40,023 bases of DNA from Ornithoclostridium faecigallinarum (GTDB lineage Bacteria > Bacillota > Clostridia > Christensenellales > UBA3700), in assembly GCA_018713665.1 (NCBI GenBank), contig DVOI01000046.1:1-40023 (forward strand). The letters run 5' to 3'. Of the stretch, positions 14,469 to 22,944 are shown in pieces (position 1 is the stretch's first letter; the number at the start of each line of letters is the position of its first letter). The notes below the pieces were generated by a model. It did no database searches and had not been told where the DNA came from. It saw only the letters and a program-made list of their open reading frames with translations. Position numbers and translations under genes: made by a program.

Positions 14469-15331
14469 TGGACATCCTCAACAGGTCGATATTGTTCGGC
14501 GGCAAGGCGATAGTCAGCGCGCTCGACATCACCGAGACGGCTAAGAGGGCGCGTGAGATACACGGCTTTTCGGTCGCGGCGGCAAGGGCGTTTTCGAAGG
14601 CGCTGACGATTGCGGCGTTCATGAGCGCCGGGTTCAAGGATCTCGGCAACAAGCTCACCGTCATTCTGTACGGCAACGGCGCCGGCGGCAAGATGGTCTT
14701 TGCCGGCAAAGAGGGCGCCAAGGTCAGGGGATATATGGAGCATCCGGACTGTCTTGCCGACAGACCGGACGCGAAGGTGAGCGACGTCGTCGGGTGCGAG
14801 GGCACGCTCGCGGTGATCAAGGACTTCGGGCTCAAAGAGCCGTACAATGGTTACAGCCGCCTTGTCAACGGCAGCATAGACGCGGATTTCGCCTACTATT
14901 TCACACAGTCCGAGCAGCTCCCGTCCGCGGTCGCGACGGGCGTCAAGTTTGACGAAAACGGCGAGATAGTCGCGGCGGGCGGTGTGATCGTCCAGCCGAT
15001 GCCGGGCTGCACGGACGAGATTTTGGTCATGCTCGAGGACATCGTCCGCGACTTCACCGACATGGACGAGAGAGTCGCGAAGTTTACCCCTCAACAGCTG
15101 ATAGACGACCGTTTCGGACACTTCGAAAAGAGCGATCTCGCGCCGGTATACCCCGCATATGAGTGCGACTGCTCGCGCGAACGCACCGCCGCGGCAATCA
15201 AGTTGCTCGGCAGACAAGAGGCGGAGAACATCATCGCCGAAGCCGGCAGGATTGAGGTCGGCTGCGACTTTTGCGGCAAGAGATACGTCTTTGACGAAGC
15301 CGACGTGAGCGACATCTTCAAAAAGGATTGA
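14465..15331 (+). CDS. hslO: Redox-regulated chaperone Hsp33
   Basis: The 288-residue protein is Hsp33, a cytosolic holdase that becomes active when its zinc centre is oxidised under heat or oxidative stress. The zinc-binding cysteines are at the usual place near the C-terminus, as C-x-C (ECDCSRER) and C-x2-C (CDFCGKRY) about 30 residues later. The N-terminal core includes the GxGxGGKM block near residue 70. The ATG overlaps the stop of the membrane-protein gene (ATGATG), which indicates translational coupling. In an anaerobe this gene suits defence against oxygen exposure. Length and domain order are normal. Confidence 0.97.
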   Translation: MMDILNRSILFGGKAIVSALDITETAKRAREIHGFSVAAARAFSKALTIAAFMSAGFKDLGNKLTVILYGNGAGGKMVFAGKEGAKVRGYMEHPDCLADRPDAKVSDVVGCEGTLAVIKDFGLKEPYNGYSRLVNGSIDADFAYYFTQSEQLPSAVATGVKFDENGEIVAAGGVIVQPMPGCTDEILVMLEDIVRDFTDMDERVAKFTPQQLIDDRFGHFEKSDLAPVYPAYECDCSRERTAAAIKLLGRQEAENIIAEAGRIEVGCDFCGKRYVFDEADVSDIFKKD

Positions 15332-15332
15332 T

Positions 15333-17093
15333 ATGGCAAAGATAATCAACATTTCGGGCAAGGCGACTTCAGTTTTGGAACAGCTCGCGCTCGCCCATTC
15401 CATGCTCGATCGCGGCGATGCGGAGAACTGTCTCATCTATCTCAACGACTGCCGCTGTACAGGCTCGGACGCGGAGATGCTGCGCGGCAAAGCCTTTTCG
15501 ATGATGCGCAACGCGACGTTGTCCGATTTGGCATATTTCAAAGCAATCAGGTCGTATCTCGTCAACGGCGGCAAAATCAAGGACGCATATATCGCGCCGG
15601 CGTTGAGAGGGGTTGTCTCCAATTGTTTCGATCTCAAAAAGTACGAGGCGGCGAGTTACTATCTTTCGCTCAGCCGCCGCAAGCGGGCGGAGGATCGGCA
15701 GAGCGTCTCGACGGTCGAGAATATATTGGCGGACATTTCCGTGGGCGAAAAGGCGGCGATGGCGTCCGAGGACGACGTTGCCGACGACATCTTTCCCGAT
15801 TCGGCGCTTGTCGCGGAGCTCGGCGACGTCAAAAAACAGATTGCGAAAAAGAAATACGGCAAGGCGGTGGCGCTGCTCCGCAAGATGCTCCAAAAGTGCC
15901 CTCCGGAATTTCGCGTGACCTTGATGTTGATGATTGCCAAATGTCTCTTTGACGGCGGCGACTACGAAGGCTGTACGGCGGAGTGTCGCGAGGTGCTCGA
16001 GCTCGTTCCCGGGCATACGCGTGCGCGCTGTCTGATGTGCCGAAGCGCCCATTTCCGTGGCGACGACGAGGCGGCGGCGGAATATGCGCGCGCCCTTGCG
16101 GACGACGGGGGCATCGAGGACAACGACGACATTTACGACATCGCCGAACTGTTAATAGAACTCAAATTCTATGAGCTTATGCTCACATACGCCGAAAGAT
16201 TGCGCGAATTGGACGATGAGGACTATCTGTTCGTCAAGATATACGCGCTTGCGCTGCATCTCAACGGCAGACGCGATGAGGCTCGCAAGATGATTGCGCG
16301 CCAGGCGGCGATGTTCGGGCGGGCGGACGACGCGCGCTTTTTGCTGCACTATATGCGCCACTATCCCGACGCGGAGATCTATCCCGAACTCGAATCGTTC
16401 TATCCCGACGAGATGGACCGAGAGATGAATGTCGGGCTTTCCGCGTGCAGGGCGGCGGCGGAAAAGACGGACGATGACGGCGACATCGCTCGCTTTGTCG
16501 AGATATTGGACGAAAACGAGCTTGCGCTCGACTATATCGCGCGCTACGGCGCGACGACCGACGACGGCAATTGGGACTACCTGGCGGTCTGCGAAGAGAT
16601 TGCCGCAAACAGCGACAAGCTGCCGCCGAGGCTCGTCTCCGTGCTCGAGGACAGGCTTCTCGACGAGGATTTGTCGCCCGATATTCGCGAATTGACAATG
16701 CATGCGCTGATGAGCGATCCTACGCGCAACTTCATCTACTATGTCGCCGGCGCACGGCTCTATCGCATGGATGTCTCCGTGCCCGACGAGCTGCTCGATT
16801 TGCCCGAGAAGTATGCGGCGCTCATGGACGCCTTCAACCTCATCAAGTGCAAGCTGGCGATCAAGGGTAGGCATGAGCCGCGCAAGCTGGACGACGCCGC
16901 GCGCTATCTCGCCAAAGCGGTGAAAAAGTACAAGGTTGCCGACAAGATATCCGCTCCCATCGTCTATGTCAAGATGTTCAAGTTCTTTTGCGACAACTAC
17001 GATTTCGACAACGGAGACGAGCTTGCGAAGGCGTGCTGCGCGGTCGACAAGATTGACGCCGAAGTCGACATCGACGATTTGTATTATTATTGA
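15333..17093 (+). CDS. TPR-like helical repeat protein of unknown function
   Basis: The 586-residue acidic protein has no signal peptide or membrane segment. It is made almost wholly of helices in tetratricopeptide-like pairs. Clear examples are near residues 15-70 (LALAHSMLDRGDAENCLIYL), 165-255 (AVALLRKMLQKCPPEFRV then CLFDGGDYEGCTAECREVLELVPGHT) and 265-330. The second half looks degenerate. It begins one base after the hslO stop with AAAGGA as ribosome binding site, so it is co-expressed with Hsp33. Such proteins usually scaffold protein complexes; no partner can be named. I cannot assign it to a named family. Confidence 0.8.
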   Translation: MAKIINISGKATSVLEQLALAHSMLDRGDAENCLIYLNDCRCTGSDAEMLRGKAFSMMRNATLSDLAYFKAIRSYLVNGGKIKDAYIAPALRGVVSNCFDLKKYEAASYYLSLSRRKRAEDRQSVSTVENILADISVGEKAAMASEDDVADDIFPDSALVAELGDVKKQIAKKKYGKAVALLRKMLQKCPPEFRVTLMLMIAKCLFDGGDYEGCTAECREVLELVPGHTRARCLMCRSAHFRGDDEAAAEYARALADDGGIEDNDDIYDIAELLIELKFYELMLTYAERLRELDDEDYLFVKIYALALHLNGRRDEARKMIARQAAMFGRADDARFLLHYMRHYPDAEIYPELESFYPDEMDREMNVGLSACRAAAEKTDDDGDIARFVEILDENELALDYIARYGATTDDGNWDYLAVCEEIAANSDKLPPRLVSVLEDRLLDEDLSPDIRELTMHALMSDPTRNFIYYVAGARLYRMDVSVPDELLDLPEKYAALMDAFNLIKCKLAIKGRHEPRKLDDAARYLAKAVKKYKVADKISAPIVYVKMFKFFCDNYDFDNGDELAKACCAVDKIDAEVDIDDLYYY

Positions 17094-17116
17094 ACGCGCA
17101 CACAATAGGAGGCGAT

Positions 17117-17821
17117 ATGGTCACATTCGACGATGTACAAAACAATCCCGAGATTCAGGCTCTGATCCGCGAGGCGGGGCATGTGCTCAGCGTGATGAAT
17201 TACACCGAGCACGGCTTGAGGCATGTCAGCTATGTCGCGCGCACAGCGCATATGATATTGAACAAGCTCGGCTATGACGAAAAGATGTGCGAACTCGCCA
17301 AGATAGCCGGCTATATCCACGACGTCGGCAACATGATCAACCGCAAGAACCACGGCATCACCGCGGCTACGCTGTGCTATCCGATATTGCGCGATATGGG
17401 CATGGACTTGGACGACGTGTGTGAAATTTGCGCGGCAATCGGCAATCACGAAGAGGAGATCGGCTGGGTCATCAATCCCATCGCCGCGGCTTTGATCATC
17501 GCCGACAAGTCGGACGCCCACCGCACGCGCGTCAAGAGGATATCGCAGCATTTTGACGACATCCACGACATAGTCAACTATTCCATACGCAAAAACATAG
17601 TCCTCGTCGACAGCGAGCATAAGATTATCAGCATCAAGTTCTATATGGACAACTCGTCGTCGGTGATGGACTATCTCAGCCTCTTTTTGCCGCGCATGAT
17701 GATGTGCGAGAGGGCGGCGCGCTTTTTGGGATGCGCGTTCAGACTGTATATCAACGACATAATCATCAACACCGTGCGGCAGATGTCCCCCAATCAGATT
17801 GACAAGGCGGGAGAGGAATGA
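17117..17821 (+). CDS. HD domain phosphohydrolase
   Basis: The 234-residue protein has a complete HD metal site: His36 (HGLRHVSYV), His68-Asp69 (YIHDVGNM), His111 (GNHEEEIGW) and Asp130 (ADKSDAHR). HD proteins hydrolyse phosphoesters, often nucleotides or (p)ppGpp-like signals. The substrate here is unknown; this is a stand-alone HD with a C-terminal beta-rich extension that may bind ligand. The frame is open from a TTG at 17090 overlapping the previous stop. AGGAGG at 17107-17112 decides for the ATG at 17117. It follows the TPR gene by 23 bp in the same operon. Confidence 0.85.
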   Translation: MVTFDDVQNNPEIQALIREAGHVLSVMNYTEHGLRHVSYVARTAHMILNKLGYDEKMCELAKIAGYIHDVGNMINRKNHGITAATLCYPILRDMGMDLDDVCEICAAIGNHEEEIGWVINPIAAALIIADKSDAHRTRVKRISQHFDDIHDIVNYSIRKNIVLVDSEHKIISIKFYMDNSSSVMDYLSLFLPRMMMCERAARFLGCAFRLYINDIIINTVRQMSPNQIDKAGEE

Positions 17822-17844
17822 CGTCAAAAGAGATGTGAACGTCT

Positions 17845-17943
17845 GCGGCGAAATGCCGCCGGAGAGCTTGCGATGCCGTCTGTGACGGCGTTGCGGAAAA
17901 CATGAAATGATGCGCCGAGAACGGACGCGAATGTTGTCGGCGC
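17845..17943 (+). promoter_or_regulatory. Structured RNA leader upstream of the DUF1989 gene
   Basis: The 164-bp gap between the HD gene and the DUF1989 gene holds three consecutive hairpins. The first is GCGGC/GCCGC (17845-17859). The second is a long stem (17868-17880 with 17884-17896, six GC-rich pairs next to a TGT loop, then pairs with a few G-U). The third is GCGCCGA/TCGGCGC (17912-17918 with 17937-17943). Conserved-looking single-stranded segments GGAGAGC and GGAAAACATGAAATG lie between them. It resembles a riboswitch aptamer, but I do not recognise the class and see no terminator after it. Confidence 0.45.
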
Positions 17944-17985
17944 AGGCGCAAAAACGGCGCAAAAAACAATCGAAGAGGAGAACAA

Positions 17986-18567
17986 ATGAAGAGAGAATAC
18001 GTCATCGATCCTTGTACCGCGACAACCTTCTTTGTCAAGAGGGGCGGCAACGTAATCGTCGAGGATATGAACGGCGGTCAGGTCGCCGACTTTTTCGCCG
18101 AGGCGGCGGACAACGGCGACGAGTTTTTGTCGACGGCGGTGACAATCGATGTCAACCATTCGATCAAGCTCAAAAAGGGCGACGTCGTCTATTCCGACCG
18201 CTATCGCCCCATGTTCACGCTGGTGGCGGACGACGTCGGCGCGCACGATATTCTGCATCCCTGCTGCCGCAGAGAGATGTATGACTTTTTCTACAATGAC
18301 GGCGCAGGGCATCCGACATGCCTTGACAACATCAATCACGCGATGAAAAAGCGTCATCCCGAGATCAGACCGGTCAATCTGTTCATGAACACCGAAATCG
18401 CCGCGGACGGCTCGGTCAAAGTGCTTGCACCCAAGTCGCTGCCGGGCGACCGCGTCGTACTACGCGCGGAAATCGACGCGTTCGTAGGTATATCGGCATG
18501 CAGCGTGCACGAGAGCGCATGCAACGACGGAGAATGTTCGGCAATCAAGGTCTACGTCGAAGACTGA
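17986..18567 (+). CDS. DUF1989 (urea carboxylase-associated family) protein
   Basis: The 193-residue cytosolic protein matches the DUF1989/urea carboxylase-associated family. It has an early EDMNGGQVADFF block, a central GAHDILHPCCRREMYDFF, and a C-terminal segment ISACSVHESACNDGECSAIKV. Conserved His, Cys and Asp residues suggest a metal site. In other bacteria paired DUF1989 proteins form carboxyguanidine deiminase next to urea/guanidine carboxylase. No carboxylase is present here, so the substrate is open. The ATG has a GAAGAGGAG site. It may be read through from the HD gene, but the intervening structured leader suggests its own control. A terminator follows. Confidence 0.85.
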   Translation: MKREYVIDPCTATTFFVKRGGNVIVEDMNGGQVADFFAEAADNGDEFLSTAVTIDVNHSIKLKKGDVVYSDRYRPMFTLVADDVGAHDILHPCCRREMYDFFYNDGAGHPTCLDNINHAMKKRHPEIRPVNLFMNTEIAADGSVKVLAPKSLPGDRVVLRAEIDAFVGISACSVHESACNDGECSAIKVYVED

Positions 18568-18599
18568 ACGATAAGAGAACGACAATTTGACAAGCAGCA

Positions 18600-18624
18600 A
18601 ACACCGCCGAGCGCGGTGTTTTTT
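18600..18624 (+). terminator. Terminator after the DUF1989 gene
   Basis: AACACCGC/GCGGTGTT (18600-18607 with 18613-18620) with a 5-nt loop and a T-run to 18624. The interval 18625-18826 after it shows no further gene or site that I can support. Confidence 0.9.
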
Positions 18625-18826
18625 GCGCCCGAAGGAAGACGATTGAGAACCGAACGAGGCGCGGCAAAATGCGGCGGACAAACGGGCGGCGCGCACAGGT
18701 CAAAAGGGCGGACAAGCGGCAAATTCGGTCAAATCCGCCAACCAATGCGAACGCGCAAGCGGCCGCGTGAAAGAGCGCTTGCCGAAAACGTCGGACGAAA
18801 AGAATCGCGCAACGGCAGCCAAATAC

Positions 18827-18855
18827 TTTGCCGCGGCGCGCTTGTATGGTATAAT
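18827..18855 (+). promoter_or_regulatory. Extended -10 promoter of the methyltransferase gene, leaderless
   Basis: TTTGCC (18827-18832), 17 bp, TATAAT (18850-18855) with an extended TGG directly before it. The ATG follows after six bases, so the transcript should be leaderless. Confidence 0.75.
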
Positions 18856-18861
18856 TGAGCC

Positions 18862-19479
18862 ATGTACATAGACAATGCGAGAAAACCCAAGGGCGTTTTG
18901 GGACGGATAATGCTGACCAGGATGAATCGAGGCACGCACGCAAGGCTTGCGGAGTGGGCGTTGACGCTGTTCGAGCAAGAGCAAAAGACGCTCGACATAG
19001 GCTGCGGCGGCGGCGCAAACATCGCGCGCATGCTCAAACGAGGAGGCGAGGTGTACGGGCTTGACTATTCGCCCGTAAGCGTGAGCAAGAGCGCGCGGCA
19101 CAACCGCAAGGCTGTCATGTCGGGACGGTGCAAGGTGGTGTGCGGCGACGTCACCGCTATGCCCTTCGAGGACGGCACGTTCGATATGGCGACCGCGTTC
19201 GAGACCGTATATTTTTGGCAGCCCATCGAGGTTGCGTTCGCCGAGGTGAACCGCGTACTCAAAGAGGGCGGAAAGTTCGGCGTGTTCAACGACGCGGACG
19301 GCAGCGGCGAGCCGAGCGAAAACGCCAAAAAGCTCAACTTGAGAATCTATACCCCCGACGAGCTGACGGCGCTGTTTGAGAGCGTGGGATTCGGAAATAT
19401 AGCCGTTCATCGCTTCGGCAAGTTTGTCGCAGTAATCGGAGAAAAACCGATGAATTTGCTACGTAGTATCGAATATTAA
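18862..19479 (+). CDS. Class I SAM-dependent methyltransferase
   Basis: The 205-residue protein has the Rossmann-like methyltransferase fold. Motif I is LDIGCGGGANIARML, the acidic ribose-binding loop is YGLDYS, motif II is CGDVTAMPFEDGTFD, and motif III sits near VNRVLKEGGKFGVFN. These resemble UbiE/Methyltransf_11 small-molecule enzymes; the substrate is unknown. The ATG has no Shine-Dalgarno and lies six bases after the -10 box, so a leaderless mRNA is expected. It is a single-gene unit between two terminators. The 3' end has a lower GC content than its neighbours. Confidence 0.88.
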   Translation: MYIDNARKPKGVLGRIMLTRMNRGTHARLAEWALTLFEQEQKTLDIGCGGGANIARMLKRGGEVYGLDYSPVSVSKSARHNRKAVMSGRCKVVCGDVTAMPFEDGTFDMATAFETVYFWQPIEVAFAEVNRVLKEGGKFGVFNDADGSGEPSENAKKLNLRIYTPDELTALFESVGFGNIAVHRFGKFVAVIGEKPMNLLRSIEY

Positions 19480-19524
19480 CGGATAGTAACAAGTATTTTC
19501 AATGACAAACGGAATACAAAAGAG

Positions 19525-19557
19525 ATCGCCGAGCAAGTGGCTTCGGCGATATTTTTT
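19525..19557 (+). terminator. Terminator after the methyltransferase gene
   Basis: ATCGCCGA/TCGGCGAT (19525-19532 with 19543-19550) with a 10-nt loop and six T (19552-19557). It ends upstream of the aroF promoter, so it is not an attenuator of the aromatic operon. Confidence 0.9.
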
Positions 19558-19610
19558 GTCTGTGCTTAATCGATAAGGACAGAAATTTTAGCGAGCACGC
19601 GCGCATTTTC

Positions 19611-19639
19611 TTGCAAAAATTTTTGTGTTGTAATAAAAT
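19611..19639 (+). promoter_or_regulatory. Promoter of the aromatic amino acid operon
   Basis: TTGCAA (19611-19616), 17 bp, TAAAAT (19634-19639). An alternative pair, TTGTGT (19623-19628) and CATAAT (19645-19650), is also possible. No T-box, leader peptide or attenuator is seen before aroF. Confidence 0.65.
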
Positions 19640-19674
19640 ATACGCATAATCTTTTTGCATGAGGCAAAACACAT

Positions 19675-20688
19675 ATGATAGTCATTTTGAAACCAAATAC
19701 GCCAAAGAGCGAAATTGACGCGCTGATTGACAAGATCACCGGGTTCGGCGTTCAGGTCAGTCCGGTCATCGGTACGGAATTGAGTATTCTCGGTCTTGTC
19801 GGCGACACAAGCAAGATAGATCCGACGCAGATCGAAGCCAATCGCAACGTGGACAAGGTGCTCCACGTCGCCGAGCCGTTCAAGAAGGCAAATAAGATGT
19901 TCCACCCCATGCCGACCGTCGTCGACGTGGGCGGCGTCAAAGTCGGAGGCAAGCAGCTTGCAATCATTGCCGGACCGTGCTCGGTCGAGACAGAGGCGCA
20001 GATTGTCGGCGTCGCCAAGGACGTCAAGGCGGCAGGCGCGAACATGCTTCGCGGCGGTGCGTTCAAGCCGCGCACGTCCCCCTATGCGTTCCAAGGTTTG
20101 AAGTACGAGGGATTGGAGCTGCTCAAAGAGGCGCGCGAGGCGACGGGGCTCCCCATCGTCACCGAAATCATGTCGCCGTACGACATCGACAGATTCGTTC
20201 GCGACGTCGACGTCATCCAGGTGGGAGCGCGCAATATGCAGAACTTCGACCTCTTGCGCCTGTTGGGACAGACGCGCAAGCCCATCTTGCTCAAGCGCGG
20301 ACTTTCGGCGACAATCGAAGAGTGGCTGATGTCCGCCGAGTACATCATGTCGGGCGGCAACGGGCAGGTCATTCTCTGCGAGAGGGGCATACGCACGTTC
20401 GAGACGTACACGCGCAACACGCTCGATTTGAGCGCGATTGTTGCGGTCAAGAATCTGTCCCATTTGCCGATCATCGTCGACCCGTCGCACGCCACCGGCA
20501 AGTGGTGGATGGTCGAGCCTTTGGCGCGCGCAGCGGTCGCGGTGGGCGCGGACGGTCTGATCATCGAGGTGCACAACGACCCGGCGCACGCGCTGTGCGA
20601 CGGCAATCAATCGATCAAGCCGGCGGTCTTTGCCGACGTGATGAAGCAGATCAAGGGCATCGCCGACGTCGTCGGCAGAGAGGTCTGA
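19675..20688 (+). CDS. aroF: 3-deoxy-7-phosphoheptulonate (DAHP) synthase, type I-beta
   Basis: This enzyme condenses phosphoenolpyruvate and erythrose-4-phosphate in the first step of the shikimate pathway. The 337-residue protein has an N-terminal ferredoxin-like domain (about 1-70), which in the Thermotoga-type enzyme mediates feedback inhibition by Tyr or Phe. A TIM barrel follows with AGPCSVE, FKPRTSPYAFQG, LLKRG and DPSHATGK. GAGGC upstream of the ATG is the ribosome binding site. It is the first of eight overlapping or nearly contiguous genes. With no attenuator visible, allosteric control through the N-terminal domain is the likely main regulation. Confidence 0.96.
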   Translation: MIVILKPNTPKSEIDALIDKITGFGVQVSPVIGTELSILGLVGDTSKIDPTQIEANRNVDKVLHVAEPFKKANKMFHPMPTVVDVGGVKVGGKQLAIIAGPCSVETEAQIVGVAKDVKAAGANMLRGGAFKPRTSPYAFQGLKYEGLELLKEAREATGLPIVTEIMSPYDIDRFVRDVDVIQVGARNMQNFDLLRLLGQTRKPILLKRGLSATIEEWLMSAEYIMSGGNGQVILCERGIRTFETYTRNTLDLSAIVAVKNLSHLPIIVDPSHATGKWWMVEPLARAAVAVGADGLIIEVHNDPAHALCDGNQSIKPAVFADVMKQIKGIADVVGREV

Positions 20689-20689
20689 G

Positions 20690-21742
20690 ATGAAGACGCT
20701 GAGGGTCGGTCTCGGCGAGCGCAGCTATGACATCGTCTGCGAGCGAGGCATTTTGTCGCGCGTCGGCGAGATGGTCGCGCCGCTCGGCAGGGCAGGACGC
20801 AAGGCGTTCGTGCTGACCGATTCCAATGTAGCGCCGCTGTGGCTGGGCAAGACGGTCGCGTCGCTCAAAGCGGCGGGGCTGGATGTGTCATCCGGCGCGC
20901 TGCCGGCAGGCGAGCCGACCAAGCGGTTCGATTCGCTGATGACAGTCTACTCGATGTTCGCTCAAGCCGGACTCACGCGCAGCGACGTGGTGATCACGCT
21001 GGGCGGAGGTGTGATAGGCGACCTCGGCGGCTTCGCCGCGGCGACATATCTCCGCGGTCTCGACTTCGTGCAGGTCCCGACGACGTTGCTCGCGCAGGTG
21101 GATTCGGCTGTAGGCGGCAAGGTCGCGGTCGATTTGCCGTGGGGCAAAAATCTCGCCGGAGCTTTTTGGCAGCCCAAGGCGGTGGTCGTCGACCCCGACG
21201 TGCTGGACACGCTGTCGGACGAGTATTTTTCGGACGGCATGGCGGAGGTGATTAAGTACGGCTGCATCCGCGACAAGGAGCTGTTCGAGAGGCTGGACGA
21301 GGCGGGTTCGCGCGAAAAGCTGCGCGAGCATATCGACGGCGTCGTGATGCGCTGCTGTGACATCAAGCGCGTCGTCGTCGAGCGCGACGAGCGCGACACC
21401 GGCGAGAGAATGCTGCTCAATTTCGGGCATACCTACGGGCACGCTCTCGAAAAATTTTACGACTACAAAAAGATATCGCACGGCGCGGCGGTCGCTGTCG
21501 GCATGCGCACAATCTGCGAGATTGCCGAGCGAAAGGGATTGACCGCTGCCGGCTGTGCGGCAAAGATAACTTCGCTTTGCAACAAGTACGGTTTGAGTTG
21601 CAGAGACGACGCGCCCTACCGCGAGGTGATAGGCGCAATCAAGGGCGACAAAAAGAATTTGAACGGCGCGCTCAACGTCGTGCTGCTGCACGACATCGGC
21701 GACGGATACATCTATCCGACCGACGGAGGATTTTGGCTGTGA
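20690..21742 (+). CDS. aroB: 3-dehydroquinate synthase
   Basis: AroB converts DAHP to 3-dehydroquinate using NAD and zinc. The 350-residue length is usual. The NAD-binding region GGGVIGDLGGFAAATYLRG and the PTTLLAQVDSAVGGK block are intact. The metal ligands appear as Glu in MAEVIKYG, His in NFGHTYGHALE and His in ISHGAAVAVGM. It starts one base after the aroF stop. Its end overlaps the GTG of aroA by three bases (GTGA), which indicates coupled translation. Confidence 0.97.
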   Translation: MKTLRVGLGERSYDIVCERGILSRVGEMVAPLGRAGRKAFVLTDSNVAPLWLGKTVASLKAAGLDVSSGALPAGEPTKRFDSLMTVYSMFAQAGLTRSDVVITLGGGVIGDLGGFAAATYLRGLDFVQVPTTLLAQVDSAVGGKVAVDLPWGKNLAGAFWQPKAVVVDPDVLDTLSDEYFSDGMAEVIKYGCIRDKELFERLDEAGSREKLREHIDGVVMRCCDIKRVVVERDERDTGERMLLNFGHTYGHALEKFYDYKKISHGAAVAVGMRTICEIAERKGLTAAGCAAKITSLCNKYGLSCRDDAPYREVIGAIKGDKKNLNGALNVVLLHDIGDGYIYPTDGGFWL

Positions 21743-22944
21743 GCGCGGTGTTTGCGCCGTCGAGGCTGTCGGGCGCGGTGTTTGCGCCGCCGTCCAAGAG
21801 CGTCGCTCACAGGGCGGTGCTCTGCGCGGCTTTGGCGGACGGACAAAGCGCGGTGCGTCATCTCGCGATGAGCGACGACATCGCCGCGACCCTGTCCGCG
21901 GTGCGCGCTTTCGGAGCGGCTGTCGACGGAGAGGGCGACGAGCGGACGATATGCGGCGCGCGCGGCTTTGATTGCGCGATGGTCGACTGCGCCGAATCGG
22001 GCTCGACCCTTCGCTTTTGCATCCCGGTCGCCGCGGCGCTGACGGACGGGACTTGCCGCTTCGTCGGCAGAGGCCGTCTGGGCGCAAGGCCGCTCGGCGA
22101 ATACGAGAAGATATGGAAAGAGCGCGGACTTTTCTGGCAAAATTCGTCCGAGGGCGGCGCGCTCGATCTCACGGTCGGCGGCAGGTTGAGAGGGGGCGTC
22201 TTCGAGATGAGAGGGGACGTCAGTTCGCAATTTTTCAGCGGAATATTGTTCGCCTTGCCGCTCGTCGGCGGCGAGTTGAGGGCGACGACGCCGCTCGCTT
22301 CGCGCGCATATATAGATATGACAATCGCGGCGATGCGAGAGTTCGGCGTGTCGGTCGAAGAGCGCGACGGTGTGTTCCGCGCCGCCGGTAAGTACGAGCC
22401 GCGCGACTTCACCGTTGAGGGAGATTGGTCGCAGGCGGCGTTTTTCGCGGTTGCGAATTTCGTCGGAAGCGAAGTGGAGATACAAGGGCTCAAAGCGGAC
22501 AGCTTGCAGGGCGACAGGGCGATCGTGCCCATGCTCGAAAGGCTGAAAGGGGAGGGCGACCTCGTCTTCGACGGCGAGCAATGCCCGGACATCATACCCG
22601 TATTCGCGCTCGCATGCGCGCTACGCGAGGGCAGGCGCACGCGGCTCGTCGGGCTGGAGAGGCTCAAGATCAAGGAGTGCGACCGCCTTGCGGCGACGTA
22701 CGAAATGCTCAAAACGCTGGGCGCGGACATCGTCCGCGACGGCGATGAACTTACAATCAAGGGAAGGGCAAGACTGCGCGGCGGCAAGGTCACATCCTGC
22801 GGCGACCACCGCATGGCGATGACCGCGGCGATTGCGGCGCTCGCCTGCGAGGTCGAGGTCGAAGTCGACGACGTCGGCTGCATGAGCAAGTCCTATCCCG
22901 ACTTTTTGCAACAATACACACGGCTGGGAGGAAGAGTGCAATGA
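21739..22944 (+). CDS. aroA: 3-phosphoshikimate 1-carboxyvinyltransferase (EPSP synthase)
   Basis: AroA transfers the enolpyruvyl group of PEP to shikimate-3-phosphate. I start it at the GTG 21739-21741, which overlaps the aroB stop; this gives the family N-terminus with PPSKSVAHRAVL at residues 14-25 and a 401-residue product. The open frame further upstream is only the antiphase of aroB. Key motifs are ESGSTLRFCIP, GARPLGEY, SSQFFSGILFALP, ECDRLAATYEML, GDHRMAM and a final KSYPDF. The product is slightly shorter than the commonest EPSP synthases (about 425-430) but has both inside-out alpha/beta domains. Confidence 0.96.
   Translation: MSAVFAPSRLSGAVFAPPSKSVAHRAVLCAALADGQSAVRHLAMSDDIAATLSAVRAFGAAVDGEGDERTICGARGFDCAMVDCAESGSTLRFCIPVAAALTDGTCRFVGRGRLGARPLGEYEKIWKERGLFWQNSSEGGALDLTVGGRLRGGVFEMRGDVSSQFFSGILFALPLVGGELRATTPLASRAYIDMTIAAMREFGVSVEERDGVFRAAGKYEPRDFTVEGDWSQAAFFAVANFVGSEVEIQGLKADSLQGDRAIVPMLERLKGEGDLVFDGEQCPDIIPVFALACALREGRRTRLVGLERLKIKECDRLAATYEMLKTLGADIVRDGDELTIKGRARLRGGKVTSCGDHRMAMTAAIAALACEVEVEVDDVGCMSKSYPDFLQQYTRLGGRVQ

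Noticed and set aside
17822..17985. Known guanidine-I, glycine or TPP riboswitch before the DUF1989 gene
   Set aside because: I compared the consensus blocks from memory and none fits. The region is therefore kept only as an unassigned structured leader.
19525..19557. Attenuator for the aromatic operon
   Set aside because: The hairpin lies upstream of the aroF promoter and directly after the methyltransferase stop, so it terminates that gene.
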